Shown: positions 45,146 to 54,163, counted from the stretch's first letter. The stretch is 64,000 bases of DNA from Bradyrhizobium diazoefficiens (GCF_016616235.1 NZ_CP067100.1:5391001-5455000), one strand, 5' to 3'. Notes: generated by a model not told the origin, from the sequence alone. Made by a program: numbers and translations.

Positions 45146-46120
45146 ATGACCAAATCGCTGTTTCCCGGATTCGACGGGCTGATGTCGCTGTCCCGTCGCG
45201 AAGGCGTCGATGTCCGCCCGACGCTGCTGCGCGTGCTGACCGACCTCTATGTCCAGACCCGCGTCCACAGCGAGGACGAGCAGCGGCAATTCGTCGAGCT
45301 TGCGACGCGATTGATCGACCAGGTCGACGATACGACGCGCGCCGCCGTCAAGGCGCGGCTGGCGGTCTATCCCGCAACGCCGGTGCCGATCCTCCAGAAG
45401 CTCGGGCTGGTCGCCGCGCACGAAGGCCGCCGGATTCCGCTCGCGCGCGAAATCCCGGCTCCGCCGCCAGCCCCTTCCCCGGCACGCGCGCCGACCGAGG
45501 CCGAGCAGCGCATGACCGCGAACATGGCGATGCAGCCGAAGGACGCGGCCGAGATCCACGACATGTTCTTCCGCGCCGGCGCCTCCGAGCGCGCGCTGAT
45601 CCTGCACAATCTGGCGCAGACGCCGCTGAAGGCCGCGCCGCGGATCCCGACCGTGCGCGCCAAGCGCGCGATCCAGATCCTGGAGATGGCAGCGATCGCG
45701 GGCGATGTCGAGAACTTTACCTATGAGCTCGGCGACAGCCTGATCCTGCCCTCGCGCGTCGCCGCGCAAATCGTCGACGATGCCGGCGGCGAAGCGCTCG
45801 CGGTCGCCGCGCGCGCGCTCGACATGCCGAGCCCGAACTTCCAGCGCATCCTGCTGTTCTTCAAGCCGGAGATCGGCACCTCCGTCGACATGGTCTACCG
45901 GCTGTCGCGGCTCTACGACCGGCTCAGTGACCGTGCCGCGCTGGTGATGCTGGCGGCCTGGCGCGGCTCGACGCTCGCCGTCACCCGCGCAAAGTACCAG
46001 CCGGCGCTGCACGACAGCGAGCGCCAGCGTGCGCGCACCGGCGCGAGCCAGACGCGGCCCGGCGTGCAGCCCGGCTCCGCGCCTGCGGTGCGGACGGGCT
46101 CCGGCGGATCGGAGCGCTGA
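45146..46120 (+). CDS. DUF2336 domain protein
   Basis: A 324-residue soluble protein. The DUF2336-like helical repeat begins near residue 23 (VRPTLLRVLTDLYVQT) and continues as HEAT-like helices (RLIDQVDDTTRAAVKARLAV). A Pro/Ala-rich linker lies near 103-120, and a C-terminal helical part (SFASSIDRVYRLS-like region) ends in a basic, Gly-rich tail. Alphaproteobacterial family with no settled function. Stands alone. Confidence 0.78.
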   Translation: MTKSLFPGFDGLMSLSRREGVDVRPTLLRVLTDLYVQTRVHSEDEQRQFVELATRLIDQVDDTTRAAVKARLAVYPATPVPILQKLGLVAAHEGRRIPLAREIPAPPPAPSPARAPTEAEQRMTANMAMQPKDAAEIHDMFFRAGASERALILHNLAQTPLKAAPRIPTVRAKRAIQILEMAAIAGDVENFTYELGDSLILPSRVAAQIVDDAGGEALAVAARALDMPSPNFQRILLFFKPEIGTSVDMVYRLSRLYDRLSDRAALVMLAAWRGSTLAVTRAKYQPALHDSERQRARTGASQTRPGVQPGSAPAVRTGSGGSER

Positions 46121-46136
46121 AGCTTCTACATCGCCG

Positions 46137-46212
46137 TTGCGAGCGCAGCGAAGCAATCCAGAGTCCCTCCGCGGAAAGATTCTGGATTGCTTCGTCGCTT
46201 CGCTCCTCGCAA
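46137..46212. repeat. Palindromic intergenic repeat
   Basis: AAGCAATCCAGA (46151-46162) and TCTGGATTGCTT (46181-46192) form a perfect 12-base stem; outer TTGCGAG (46137-46143) and CTCGCAA extend it. This is another dispersed rhizobial repeat type that I recall; it lies between convergent genes and may also terminate transcription. Confidence 0.7.
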
Positions 46213-46230
46213 GGTCGGTCGTAACAGCAG

Positions 46231-46575
46231 CTACGTCTTCGCCAATTCCAGAAAATGCCGCCCGGCGCGGTCTTCGGTCTCGACGATCCAGGCATCGGGA
46301 TCGAAGCGGATTTCCTTGGTCAGCCGTTCCTCGACGGTGTGCTCCGGCAGCGGCTGCGGCGCCACCGGCACGAAGAAGCGATCGACCGGGCGGCCATCCT
46401 CGTAAGAGGTCTGCGGCGCCGGCACGTAGAGCATTGCGTTGCCGTCGAGCAGCGACACCTTGACGAACACGGCGCCTGCCTCCTCGGCACCGCGACGGCG
46501 CACCGCGCCGAACACGCCCTCGGTCTGGCAGCGGCGCAGATAGGCGGAGACCCAGATGTTGGATTTCAGGCGCAT
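46231..46575 (-). CDS. DUF1491 family protein
   Basis: A 114-residue soluble protein: MRLKSNIWVSAYLRRCQTEG, FGAVRRRGAEEAGAVFVKVS and a C-terminal RFDPDAWIVETEDRAGRHFL. These are typical phrases of DUF1491, a small alphaproteobacterial family of unknown role. It lies directly downstream of the brnTA pair with 3 bases between stop and start. Confidence 0.88.
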   Translation of the reverse strand: MRLKSNIWVSAYLRRCQTEGVFGAVRRRGAEEAGAVFVKVSLLDGNAMLYVPAPQTSYEDGRPVDRFFVPVAPQPLPEHTVEERLTKEIRFDPDAWIVETEDRAGRHFLELAKT

Positions 46576-46578
46576 GAG

Positions 46579-46872
46579 CTAACCTGAGCCGGAAATGCGC
46601 TTGCGCTTCACCACCTTGATCAATTCTTCATCGATCCTGCTTTGCCAACCCGGACCTTCCGCCTTGAAATGGTCGACCACGACAGGGCTCAGACGCAAGG
46701 TCACCTGTCGCTTTGTCGGAGCTTTATTGGGACCGCGTCCCTTCCGCATGCCTGGGAAAACCTCATCGAAAGTCTTGGCCCTCGCGAAGTCATGTTTGGT
46801 CCATTCCGGATTGTCGCTCACCGCACGCATGTCCCGCGCGGTGTAACCCTTCTTAGCGACGGTTTTCCTCAT
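46579..46872 (-). CDS. brnA: BrnA-type antitoxin
   Basis: A 97-residue antitoxin of the BrnT/BrnA system. The N-terminal part contains DNPEWTKHDFARAKTFDEVF, the toxin-contacting region. The C-terminal part, KRQVTLRLSPVVVDHFKAEG followed by GWQSRIDEELIK, is the ribbon-helix-helix DNA-binding segment. It follows brnT with a 20-base overlap, toxin first, as usual for this family. Confidence 0.9.
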   Translation of the reverse strand: MRKTVAKKGYTARDMRAVSDNPEWTKHDFARAKTFDEVFPGMRKGRGPNKAPTKRQVTLRLSPVVVDHFKAEGPGWQSRIDEELIKVVKRKRISGSG

Positions 46873-47113
46873 AGAGCCTCCTTTCCTTCTTGCTGGCAGG
46901 GCGCATACTGACGATGCTTACGCCCTCAACTCCGCGGGCCGCAAAGATGACTGAGATGACGCCGCGAATATTGATGCCGATCGCACGCCAGCGGTTGCCA
47001 TAGGCAGCCAAAACCAAGGCATTGTCGAAGAAAGTCTCGTTGAGATCGGCGAAATCCATCCCGTGCTTTTCGAGATTGGCTCGGCGCTTTGGCTCATCCA
47101 AAACGATCTTCAC
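46853..47113 (-). CDS. brnT: BrnT-type ribonuclease toxin
   Basis: An 86-residue toxin starting at GTG 47113: DEPKRRANLEKHGMDFADLN, then a strand-rich core (RAIGINIRGVISVIFAARG) and the C-terminal SMRPASKKERRLYEE. BrnT is an RNase with a RelE-like fold that inhibits translation (established knowledge). The promoter region has a perfect palindrome 4 bases upstream. Confidence 0.92.
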   Translation of the reverse strand: MKIVLDEPKRRANLEKHGMDFADLNETFFDNALVLAAYGNRWRAIGINIRGVISVIFAARGVEGVSIVSMRPASKKERRLYEENRR

Positions 47114-47117
47114 AAGA

Positions 47118-47139
47118 TTATTTTGTAACTACAAAATAA
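47118..47139. promoter_or_regulatory. brnTA operator palindrome
   Basis: TTATTTTGTA (47118-47127) and TACAAAATAA (47130-47139): perfect 10-base arms with a 2-base centre, directly upstream of the brnT start. BrnA with BrnT is known to bind and repress its own promoter; this is the obvious candidate site. Confidence 0.7.
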
Positions 47140-47220
47140 CCTGAAGTCAATTGCGATGGCTCCCCCGCTGCGAGGGGTGGGGAGGACAGCCGGAGATTGT
47201 TGATGCGCGAGCCTGACGGA

Positions 47221-47946
47221 CTATTCGACCGGATGGCCAATCGCAGCGGCGAGCTCGCGCAACAGACGGTCTGAGACCTGGCCCGTCACCTGCATCTTGT
47301 GCTCGCGCTCGAACTTCTGGATCGCGGACTGGGTCTCGCCGCTCATCGCGCCCGTGATCTTCAAATTGCCATAGCCGTATTCGGAGAGCGCGCGCTGCAC
47401 GCCGGCGATGCGCCGTGCGGCCGGGCTCTGCACCGGGATCGGCGCCGGCGGACGCGCGATGGCGACGGAGGGCGGCGTCGACGCCGTCGCCTTGACCAGA
47501 TTGGTTAGGGGATCGCTGCCCGCGCGCGGCGTCGATGCGGTCGCTTCGACCGGCTTTTCAGGCGCAGCGGCCCGCTCCGCAGCTCTCTCGGCAGGTTTGG
47601 GCTCGACGCGGAACTCCGTCGCCCTCGGCTCGAGCGGCGAGGTATCGGCGCCGACGGGGCGCGGACGCGGCAATGGGTTCGACAGCGGCACCGGCGCAGG
47701 AAGATTGATCACGGTGCCGAACATCGGCGCCGGGTGCCGGCCGGTCTGGAGGAACAGCGCATTGGCGACGATCGCGCCGATCGCAGCGACGGCGACGAGA
47801 CCGGCCAGGGTATCCTTCGGGCTGTGCAGCAGCACGCGCATCACGAGGTTGCGCTCGGTCTCGACATCGACAACCGCGGCCTTGGCCCCACTTTTGGCGC
47901 CACGGCGGCGTGGAGCGGCTTCGTCGTTGACAGACTTCTTAGGCAC
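47221..47946 (-). CDS. Membrane-anchored peptidoglycan-binding domain protein
   Basis: A 241-residue protein: basic cytoplasmic N-terminus (about 1-42), one membrane helix (about 45-66), a long Pro/Ala-rich periplasmic linker that contains a near-duplicate VEATASTP/VKATASTP, and a C-terminal PG_binding_1 domain (VQRALSEYGYGNLKITGAMS, then SAIQKFEREHKMQVTGQVS). It overlaps the sensor kinase gene by 8 bases, so it is made together with it. A structural or sensing link between cell wall and kinase is inferred. Confidence 0.85.
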   Translation of the reverse strand: MPKKSVNDEAAPRRRGAKSGAKAAVVDVETERNLVMRVLLHSPKDTLAGLVAVAAIGAIVANALFLQTGRHPAPMFGTVINLPAPVPLSNPLPRPRPVGADTSPLEPRATEFRVEPKPAERAAERAAAPEKPVEATASTPRAGSDPLTNLVKATASTPPSVAIARPPAPIPVQSPAARRIAGVQRALSEYGYGNLKITGAMSGETQSAIQKFEREHKMQVTGQVSDRLLRELAAAIGHPVE

Positions 47947-49828
47947 TTTTCTTCACCAGAGCGGGTTGGTCGTGAAGTTGTTCCGGGGTTTCCTGGCGCA
48001 GCACGGGCGTCAGCGTCGCGATCTTGTTCTCAGCTGGCATTCTGTCGGCAGGGTTGGCTTGCGGCGGCGTGTAGACGAGCGGCAGCTTGACGGTGACGGC
48101 GGTGCCCTCGCCCAACCTGCTTTGTACCGTCAAATCACCAAGATGCAACGCCACGAGGCTCTTGACGATCGACAGTCCGAGACCGGTGCCTTCATGGCGG
48201 CGCTGATAGGTCTTGCCAGCCTGGAAGAACGGCGCGCCGATGCGCTTGAGATCGTCAGGCGCAATCCCGACGCCGGTGTCGCTGATGCGCAGCGTGAGCT
48301 GCGATCCGGTCACCGTGGCGGAAACGGAGACCTGCCCGCCGCGCTCGGTGAACTTGATGGCGTTGGCGACGAGGTTGAGCACGATCTGCTTGAAGGCACG
48401 CGGATCGCCCGTCATGACAGGCAGGTCCTGTGGCGCATCGGTGATGAGGTCGATGCCGTTCTCCCGCGCCTTCAGCGCCAGCAAATTGCAGCAATGCATC
48501 AGTGAGGCGCGCGGCGCGAACGGCTCGGACGCGATCTCGAAATTGCCCGATTCCATCTTGGACATGTCGAGAATGCCGTTGACGACCGACAGCAGATGCT
48601 GGCCGGACGCGTTGATGAGCTCTGCGTATTCCTTGCGCTGGGCGGCGCCGAGCATCAGGGTCTGCTCCTGCGCGATCATCTCGGAGAAGCCGATGATGGC
48701 GTTGAGCGGGGTGCGCAGCTCGTGGCTCATGGTGGCGAGGAAGCGCGTCTTGGCGGCATCGGCCGCCTCGGCGGCGCTGCGGGCCTGATCGAGCGCCTGC
48801 TCGGACAGCTTGCGATCGGTGACGTCGCGCATCACGCCGACGACTTCGGCCTCGCGCATGACGTCGTGGTTCATATCCTGATCGAGCGGCCGGCAGCGCA
48901 TCTCGACCCAGATGAAATCGACCTGATAATTTCCTTGGTCGCGCGCGCAGCCATCGGGCTCGCGCCGCAGCCGGAACTCGACGCTGCGCACGTCGCCGCG
49001 CGCGGCGTCCGACAAGGCAGTGAGGTAGGCCGGACGATCGGCAACATGGACGCGGTCGAACAGGCCGTGACCGAGCAGCTGCGCGACTGATATGCCGAGC
49101 ATGGCTTCCACCGCCGGCGAGATGAACTGCACCGCGCCGTTGCGCTGATGCCGCGAGATCACGTCGCTCATGTTGCGCGCGAGCAGACGGTAACGCTCCT
49201 CCTCGCGCGACAGCAGCGTAACGGTGGTGCGCGCGAGCGACTCGGCGCCAAACGCAAGACCCGCGGCATAGAGCGTCGCGGAGGCAACGCCGAACGCCAT
49301 CAGCACGCCGCGTTCGGCGGCGCTGATGTCAGCGGACGGCAGCCAGCCGAGCTGGCTGACGAGGATCAGGAGGCCCGCGCAGGACAGCGCAAGCAGGCAA
49401 GCAAAAGCCGCGACCCGGCGCGAGGCCGACAGTGCGGCCTCCAGGGGAACCACGACCAGCCAGATCGCGGCGAAGGATTCGATGCCGCCGGTGGTGAGCG
49501 CGATCGCCATGATCAGGCCGGCGAGCGCCAGCGAGGACAATATATGCGCGCCCTCGTAGCGGCCGGTGCGCGACAGGAACCAGGACAGCAGGATCGGCGC
49601 GATCAGCCAGGCGAAGGCGGCGACTTCGATCGCGCCCGGCGCGCCGCGCAGGACGAGATAAACCGGAAATGCGGCGAAGGCGGCCAGGCTGCCGAGGAGC
49701 CGCGGCGCCATGAAGGCACGATGGCGCGCACGCGTCAGCGCATCGTAACGCGCGGAGGGATGCAGCAGCGCATCGAGACAATCGCGGATGATACTCAAAA
49801 CTGTCACGGGTCTCGCGCTTCGGCTCAC
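47939..49828 (-). CDS. PAS sensor histidine kinase, DivJ/PleC-like
   Basis: Polytopic membrane kinase of up to 629 residues. Six membrane helices lie in the first 200 residues, then a PAS domain (about 220-345), a HisKA with FLATMSHELRTPLNAIIGFS (His near 372) and an HATPase (NLVANAIKFTERGG, DTGVGI, GTGLGLSI). Topology and the HisKA sequence resemble the cell-cycle kinase DivJ, which phosphorylates DivK; that is inference from layout only. Start GTG 49828 or GTG 49807 both fit. Its end overlaps the peptidoglycan-binding gene. Confidence 0.85.
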   Translation of the reverse strand: MSRSARPVTVLSIIRDCLDALLHPSARYDALTRARHRAFMAPRLLGSLAAFAAFPVYLVLRGAPGAIEVAAFAWLIAPILLSWFLSRTGRYEGAHILSSLALAGLIMAIALTTGGIESFAAIWLVVVPLEAALSASRRVAAFACLLALSCAGLLILVSQLGWLPSADISAAERGVLMAFGVASATLYAAGLAFGAESLARTTVTLLSREEERYRLLARNMSDVISRHQRNGAVQFISPAVEAMLGISVAQLLGHGLFDRVHVADRPAYLTALSDAARGDVRSVEFRLRREPDGCARDQGNYQVDFIWVEMRCRPLDQDMNHDVMREAEVVGVMRDVTDRKLSEQALDQARSAAEAADAAKTRFLATMSHELRTPLNAIIGFSEMIAQEQTLMLGAAQRKEYAELINASGQHLLSVVNGILDMSKMESGNFEIASEPFAPRASLMHCCNLLALKARENGIDLITDAPQDLPVMTGDPRAFKQIVLNLVANAIKFTERGGQVSVSATVTGSQLTLRISDTGVGIAPDDLKRIGAPFFQAGKTYQRRHEGTGLGLSIVKSLVALHLGDLTVQSRLGEGTAVTVKLPLVYTPPQANPADRMPAENKIATLTPVLRQETPEQLHDQPALVKKSA

Positions 49829-50206
49829 TCGTCAAAAGACGCGCCGGAACGCCTCCTTGTCGTTGAGCCACCGTGTCAGAGCGACCTTAAACGAGTGCTA
49901 AGGCAGCGCCGCGCACGGCCGGGCACCGTGTCAACGCGGAGCTTTTTAGACGATTTGACGACGTCTTCAGCGGGAATGGTGAACACAGGGTTTCATCTTC
50001 CCGCTCATGGTTTCGAAATGGTGGATGAGGGTCACGGCGGGCCGGCATTCCATCGAAAATTGACGAGACCGGGCCTTGCGAAGATTTTTGCGTAAATTTT
50101 CCGCGAATTAAGCTCGAAGCAATCACTTGCGATTTATCGAGAGTTGCTAGGTCCGAACGCTTTCTGCGGGGATGCCGCGGCGGGATCTAACGGACAGGTC
50201 GACAAG
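49829..50206. other. Divergent intergenic region, nothing specific seen
   Basis: 378 bases between the leftward PAS kinase and the rightward DUF5330 gene. Short open frames here have no ribosome binding site or recognisable residues. No RNA gene or strong hairpin was noticed; both promoters must lie here. Confidence 0.45.
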
Positions 50207-50647
50207 ATGCGCTTTCTTCTCCGCATCACATTCTGGCTCGGGCTGGTGCTGGTGCTGCTGCCGCGGGACAAGACGCCCGAATCGGAGAAGCTGCCGCAGA
50301 TCGGCGCCGCCGATGCGGTGCAGGCTGCGACCGCGGCCGTCTCCGATATGACCCAGTTCTGCAAGCGCCAGCCGGCGGCCTGCGAGGTCGGCGGCCAGGC
50401 CGCGACCATTATCGGCCAGCGCGCGCAGGACGGCGCAAAGAAGATCTACCAGATCATCAACGACAAGAAAGAGCAGCTCGAGAAGACCGACAAGAACGAC
50501 GCCAAGAGCGACAAGAAGGCGCCCGACCACACCGGCTCGATCGCGCTTGCCGGCGAAGGCGATGCTGCGACGAGCGAGGCGCCGCGCGACACCCTGACCC
50601 AGGACGACCTCGCGCTGGAGTGGCGCGGGCCACAAGCGGCGAATTAG
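50207..50647 (+). CDS. DUF5330 domain protein
   Basis: 146 residues: N-terminal signal or anchor (MRFLLRITFWLGLVLVLLP), then TPESEKLPQIGAADAVQAAT and DMTQFCKRQPAACEVGGQAA, the two-Cys core of DUF5330, and a Lys-rich tail. ATG 50207 is preferred over an upstream ATG because it begins the hydrophobic helix. Rhizobial family without known function. Confidence 0.82.
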   Translation: MRFLLRITFWLGLVLVLLPRDKTPESEKLPQIGAADAVQAATAAVSDMTQFCKRQPAACEVGGQAATIIGQRAQDGAKKIYQIINDKKEQLEKTDKNDAKSDKKAPDHTGSIALAGEGDAATSEAPRDTLTQDDLALEWRGPQAAN

Positions 50648-50797
50648 GCCGTGCAATCATAAGCCGGGATGACACGCAGAAGTCCACTTCGCCTCCAAGG
50701 CGACGCGGCGCTGGCGCAACAGAAAAATCACGGGGTCGCCAGGATCGGACCGCGAAGTCGGCCCTAAAACGCTTGCGCGAACAGCAGCCTTTGCCGG

Positions 50798-51646
50798 TCA
50801 GGGTCGGGTTTTGTGCAGAGCAGTTTCAATCTCCGCAGCCGCAGCTTGAAGCTCCGACAAGTAGCGCGCGGCGAATGCGTCGACCGTAGACGCCGTACGG
50901 AGCCAGAGCATATTGATTGCGCCGACCACCCGCCGGCCATCGCGCAACGGAACCGCAATTGAGAGCAGGCCATCCGCATGCGGCGGGCCACCATAATAGC
51001 CGCCGACATGCGCGGCGTCCCGCGTCGCATAGCCCCGTGCTCGCACCTCGGCCAGGATCGCGTTCAGACGCTCGGGCTCGCGTGCCAGTCGATCCTCCGG
51101 CTTGGTCGACCGAACCAGAAGCTCAATGATGCGCTGACGCTCGCTGACCGGACAGTATGCCAGATAAGCTCTTCCCACCGCTGACCGTAGCCAGTTGATC
51201 GGCAGACCTATCCGTTCCTGCTGCAGCAGGATTGGACTCCGCGTCCGGTTGGTTTCCCTGATTTCCATGTGATCGCCCGCGGGCACCATCAGATCGGATG
51301 GCCACGATACCCGCGCACATAGCCGCTCCAGCACCGGCGCGGCGGCCTCGGCGATGCGATCTCCGTGCTGCCGGCGGGAGGGCGCGTGCGAAAGTGTAGC
51401 ACCGATCCTGTAGCATCCATCGCCGAGCCGCCTTGTCACGAGACCCGCGCGCGTAAGCGTATGAAGAATTCGCAGCAAGCTCGGCTTCGAAATGGCCGTC
51501 AGCACATGCAATTCGTGCAGCGAAGAGTCCGGCTGCATCTGCAGCGCCTGAAGCACCCGCAGCCCGCGCTCCAGCCCCTTGATGATCTGCGCACGTGCCA
51601 AATCAGCTCGCCCCAGCGTTCCGCATTCCGGAACGTAGCATTCCAC
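50798..51646 (-). CDS. IclR-family transcriptional regulator
   Basis: Up to 282 residues. The N-terminal winged helix (LERGLRVLQALQ, ISKPSLLRILHTLTRAGLV) is followed by the IclR effector domain (APVLERLCARVSWPSDL; SAVGRAYLAY; YYGGPPHADGLLSIAVPL). Start uncertain: GTG 51646 is the longest, but TTG 51601 would place two palindromes upstream rather than inside the gene. It is divergent from a solute-binding protein and a metallo-hydrolase, which it probably controls in response to a small catabolite. Confidence 0.9.
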   Translation of the reverse strand: MECYVPECGTLGRADLARAQIIKGLERGLRVLQALQMQPDSSLHELHVLTAISKPSLLRILHTLTRAGLVTRRLGDGCYRIGATLSHAPSRRQHGDRIAEAAAPVLERLCARVSWPSDLMVPAGDHMEIRETNRTRSPILLQQERIGLPINWLRSAVGRAYLAYCPVSERQRIIELLVRSTKPEDRLAREPERLNAILAEVRARGYATRDAAHVGGYYGGPPHADGLLSIAVPLRDGRRVVGAINMLWLRTASTVDAFAARYLSELQAAAAEIETALHKTRP

Positions 51647-51658
51647 AATGCGGAATGC
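51617..51658. promoter_or_regulatory. Two adjacent palindromes, candidate IclR operator
   Basis: CGTTCCG (51617-51623)/CGGAACG (51629-51635) and GCATTCC (51638-51644)/GGAATGC (51652-51658) lie end to end between the IclR gene and the divergent transport gene. Both share the TTCCG/ATTCC core, as expected for a dimer pair binding tandem half-sites. Confidence 0.5.
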
Positions 51659-51758
51659 ACGTCGATTGTTCTGGCGGATGCAACGATTGAGCCGGATGAT
51701 GATCGCACATCAGCCGTGTCTTTGAAGATGAGTGTCTCGGATTTCATGGAGAACTTTC

Positions 51759-52745
51759 ATGTATCGGCAGAATATTGGCCAGATAGGCCGCCAACTTGGC
51801 TTGATAATCGCGTTGACGACTTCCGCATTCTCCGCCCACGCACAGGCCGTTTTCCCCACCGGCACAATCCGCTTCGTCGCTCCCAACACTGGAGGCACGC
51901 CGCCCGACATCATCAGCCGGATCATTGCGAAGGAGCTATCCGAGAGCGAGCAATGGCGCACGATCGTGGAGAACCGGCCTGGCGGAATCACGACGATTGC
52001 CGCCAACGACGTGCTCACGCATCCAGCCGACGGGCACAACTTGCTCAGCATGTCGGTCCCCGCCGTTGCCGCGCCCGCACTGGTCCCGGCGATTTCCTAC
52101 GATTTTGAAAGCGATTTCGAACCGGTCATCAAGGCGACGGTTTCCTACAATGTGCTGGTGGTCAATCCATCGGTGCCCGCCGCCTCGGTCGCTGAACTTG
52201 TGGCGCTTCTCAAAAGTCAGCCGGACAAGCTGACCTTTTCATCCGGCGGGTTCGGCACGCCCGCCCACCTGATTGGCGAGCAGTTCAAATTGCAGACGGG
52301 CACGCGGGCGCAACACGTTCCTTATGCGCAATTCCCGCAGGCTATCGGCGATCTTCTCAATGGCACGAACGCATTCATGTTCGTGACGATGTTGCCGGTC
52401 GTCGATCTGATCAAGACGGGCAAGCTGCGTGCACTTGCCGTCACCGGTCCGAAGCGTGTAGCGGCGCTTCCAGATGTTCCGACGATCGTCGAGGCCGGCT
52501 TTCCGTCGCTTGTGGTGGAGGACTGGGTGGGTTTCGCAGTCCGGCGCGGCACAGCGAAGGACACCGTCGCGCAGCTCAACGAGGCCATCAACAGAGCGCT
52601 GCAGAAACCGGCCGTGCGCGAGGCTTTTGCCAAACTTGGTGCTGAGCCGGTCGGCGGCTCGCCGGAGGCGTTCGGCGAATTGGTCAAATCACAGGTTCAG
52701 CATTGGAAGACGGTCGTCGCCGACGCCGGGATCAAGGCGCAATGA
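51759..52745 (+). CDS. Bug-family (TctC-like) periplasmic solute-binding protein
   Basis: A 328-residue exported binding protein with signal sequence (IIALTTSAFSAHAQA) and the Bug/TctC fold: FPTGTIRFVAPNTGGTPPDI at the N-terminus, LLSMSVPAVAAPALVP, and GFGTPAHLIGEQFK. ATG 51759 with GGAG upstream is preferred to ATG 51732. Such proteins bind carboxylates for tripartite tricarboxylate transporters, but no TctA/TctB genes are adjacent, so it may be an orphan or serve signalling. It overlaps the next gene by ATGA. Confidence 0.9.
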   Translation: MYRQNIGQIGRQLGLIIALTTSAFSAHAQAVFPTGTIRFVAPNTGGTPPDIISRIIAKELSESEQWRTIVENRPGGITTIAANDVLTHPADGHNLLSMSVPAVAAPALVPAISYDFESDFEPVIKATVSYNVLVVNPSVPAASVAELVALLKSQPDKLTFSSGGFGTPAHLIGEQFKLQTGTRAQHVPYAQFPQAIGDLLNGTNAFMFVTMLPVVDLIKTGKLRALAVTGPKRVAALPDVPTIVEAGFPSLVVEDWVGFAVRRGTAKDTVAQLNEAINRALQKPAVREAFAKLGAEPVGGSPEAFGELVKSQVQHWKTVVADAGIKAQ

Positions 52746-53653
52746 TGACCTCGCCTTTCCGCGTCACGTTGCTCGGGACCGGGGTTCCAATCCCCCGACC
52801 CGAGCGCTTCGGCCCCAGCACGCTGATCGAAGCGGGCGAACAAGCGATCCTCATTGATGCCGGCCGTGGCGCGACAATTCGATTGTTCCAGCTCGGCGTT
52901 CCCATGGGTCGCATCGACGCCCTGCTGCTGACCCACTTCCATTCCGACCATACGGTCGGAATTCCCGACCTCTGGTTGACCGGCTGGCTCGGCTCGTATT
53001 TTGCAGCTCGCAAGCGGCCCTTCCACGTCATTGGTCCGATTGGCACCCAAGCCCTCATGCGGCATCTCGAAGCCGCCTATGCGCGCGATATCGAGATTCG
53101 GATCGAAGACGAGAAGCTCGCCAGAGAACACGCGGCGATCACGGTGGAGGAATTTGCTGTTGATGGTCCGATCTACCAAAGCGGCGACCTTCGCATCATT
53201 GCGTTTACAGTGGATCACGGCGATGCCATCAAACCCGCCTACGGCTACCGGATTGAATATCAGGGCCGGGTGGCCGTCGTCTCCGGCGACACCCGATACA
53301 ACGAGAACGTGGTTCGCTACGGCACGGGGGCCGATCTGCTAGTTCATGAAGTGGCGATGGCACGACCGGAGCTGCTCAAGGATCTCCACATCCGGCGGAT
53401 CGTGGACCATCATACTTCGCCGCAACAAGCCGGCCAGGTATTCGCCCGTACAAGGCCGAAGCTGGCAGCCTTCACGCATCTCGTCATGTTGGCGAGCGAA
53501 ACCGTCGGGCCGCCGTCGATCGAAGAGCTGATCGCGGCGACCAGAGAGACCTATGCCGGGCCGCTGGAGGTCGGTGAAGACCTGATGAGTTTCGAAATTG
53601 GGGACGACATTGTCGTGCGCTGCCAAGTGAAGCAGGCGACCCGTTTCACATAA
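52742..53653 (+). CDS. MBL-fold metallo-hydrolase (RNase Z/arylsulfatase-like)
   Basis: A 303-residue enzyme with the dinuclear zinc motif LTHFHSDHTVGIPDLW (HxHxDH near residues 64-69), FTVDHGDAIKPAYGY, VSGDTRYN and a downstream IVDHHTSPQQAG. The layout fits the RNase Z-like subgroup of small-molecule hydrolases. ATG 52742 overlaps the binding-protein stop, so both are made together under the IclR-type regulator; a role in uptake and hydrolysis of an ester or lactone is inferred. Confidence 0.88.
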   Translation: MMTSPFRVTLLGTGVPIPRPERFGPSTLIEAGEQAILIDAGRGATIRLFQLGVPMGRIDALLLTHFHSDHTVGIPDLWLTGWLGSYFAARKRPFHVIGPIGTQALMRHLEAAYARDIEIRIEDEKLAREHAAITVEEFAVDGPIYQSGDLRIIAFTVDHGDAIKPAYGYRIEYQGRVAVVSGDTRYNENVVRYGTGADLLVHEVAMARPELLKDLHIRRIVDHHTSPQQAGQVFARTRPKLAAFTHLVMLASETVGPPSIEELIAATRETYAGPLEVGEDLMSFEIGDDIVVRCQVKQATRFT

Positions 53654-53734
53654 TCCAATGTCAATTGGCCTCGATCCTATCGATTTCGCGGCTTTACGTC
53701 CCTATATTGGCCTGAACAGGAACTGTGGGCCAGC

Positions 53735-54163
53735 ATGACGACGATCGACGAAATCAGGGACAATTTCGAGCTTCTGGACGAGTGGGACGACCGCTATCGG
53801 TACGTCATCGAGCTCGGCCGCACCCTGGAACCGATGCCGGAGGCGGAGCACTCCGCTGAGAACAAGGTACAGGGCTGCGTCAGCCAGGTCTGGCTCCAGA
53901 AGCTGGTCGATCGCAGCAAGGGCGCGCCGGTCCTGAAATATCGGGGCGACAGCGACGCACATATCGTGCGCGGCCTGGTTGCGATCGTGCTCGCGCTCTA
54001 TTCGGGCCGCACGCCGCAGGAGATCCTTGCGACCGACGCGATCGCCGTGTTCAACGAGTTCGGCTTTCGCGACCATCTGACGCCGCAGCGCTCCAATGGC
54101 TTGCGCTCGATGGTCGAGCGGATCAAGCGCGATGCGAAAGAGGCGCTCGCGGAAGCGTCCTGA
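53735..54163 (+). CDS. sufE: SufE-family cysteine desulfurase activator
   Basis: A 142-residue protein that accepts persulfide sulfur from SufS for Fe-S cluster building. Catalytic Cys48 lies in NKVQGCVSQVW; the rest (DEWDDRYRYVIELGRTLEPM at the N-terminus, GLVAIVLALYSGRTPQEIL in the middle) is standard. No suf operon is adjacent; stand-alone sufE genes are usual in rhizobia. Confidence 0.95.
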   Translation: MTTIDEIRDNFELLDEWDDRYRYVIELGRTLEPMPEAEHSAENKVQGCVSQVWLQKLVDRSKGAPVLKYRGDSDAHIVRGLVAIVLALYSGRTPQEILATDAIAVFNEFGFRDHLTPQRSNGLRSMVERIKRDAKEALAEAS

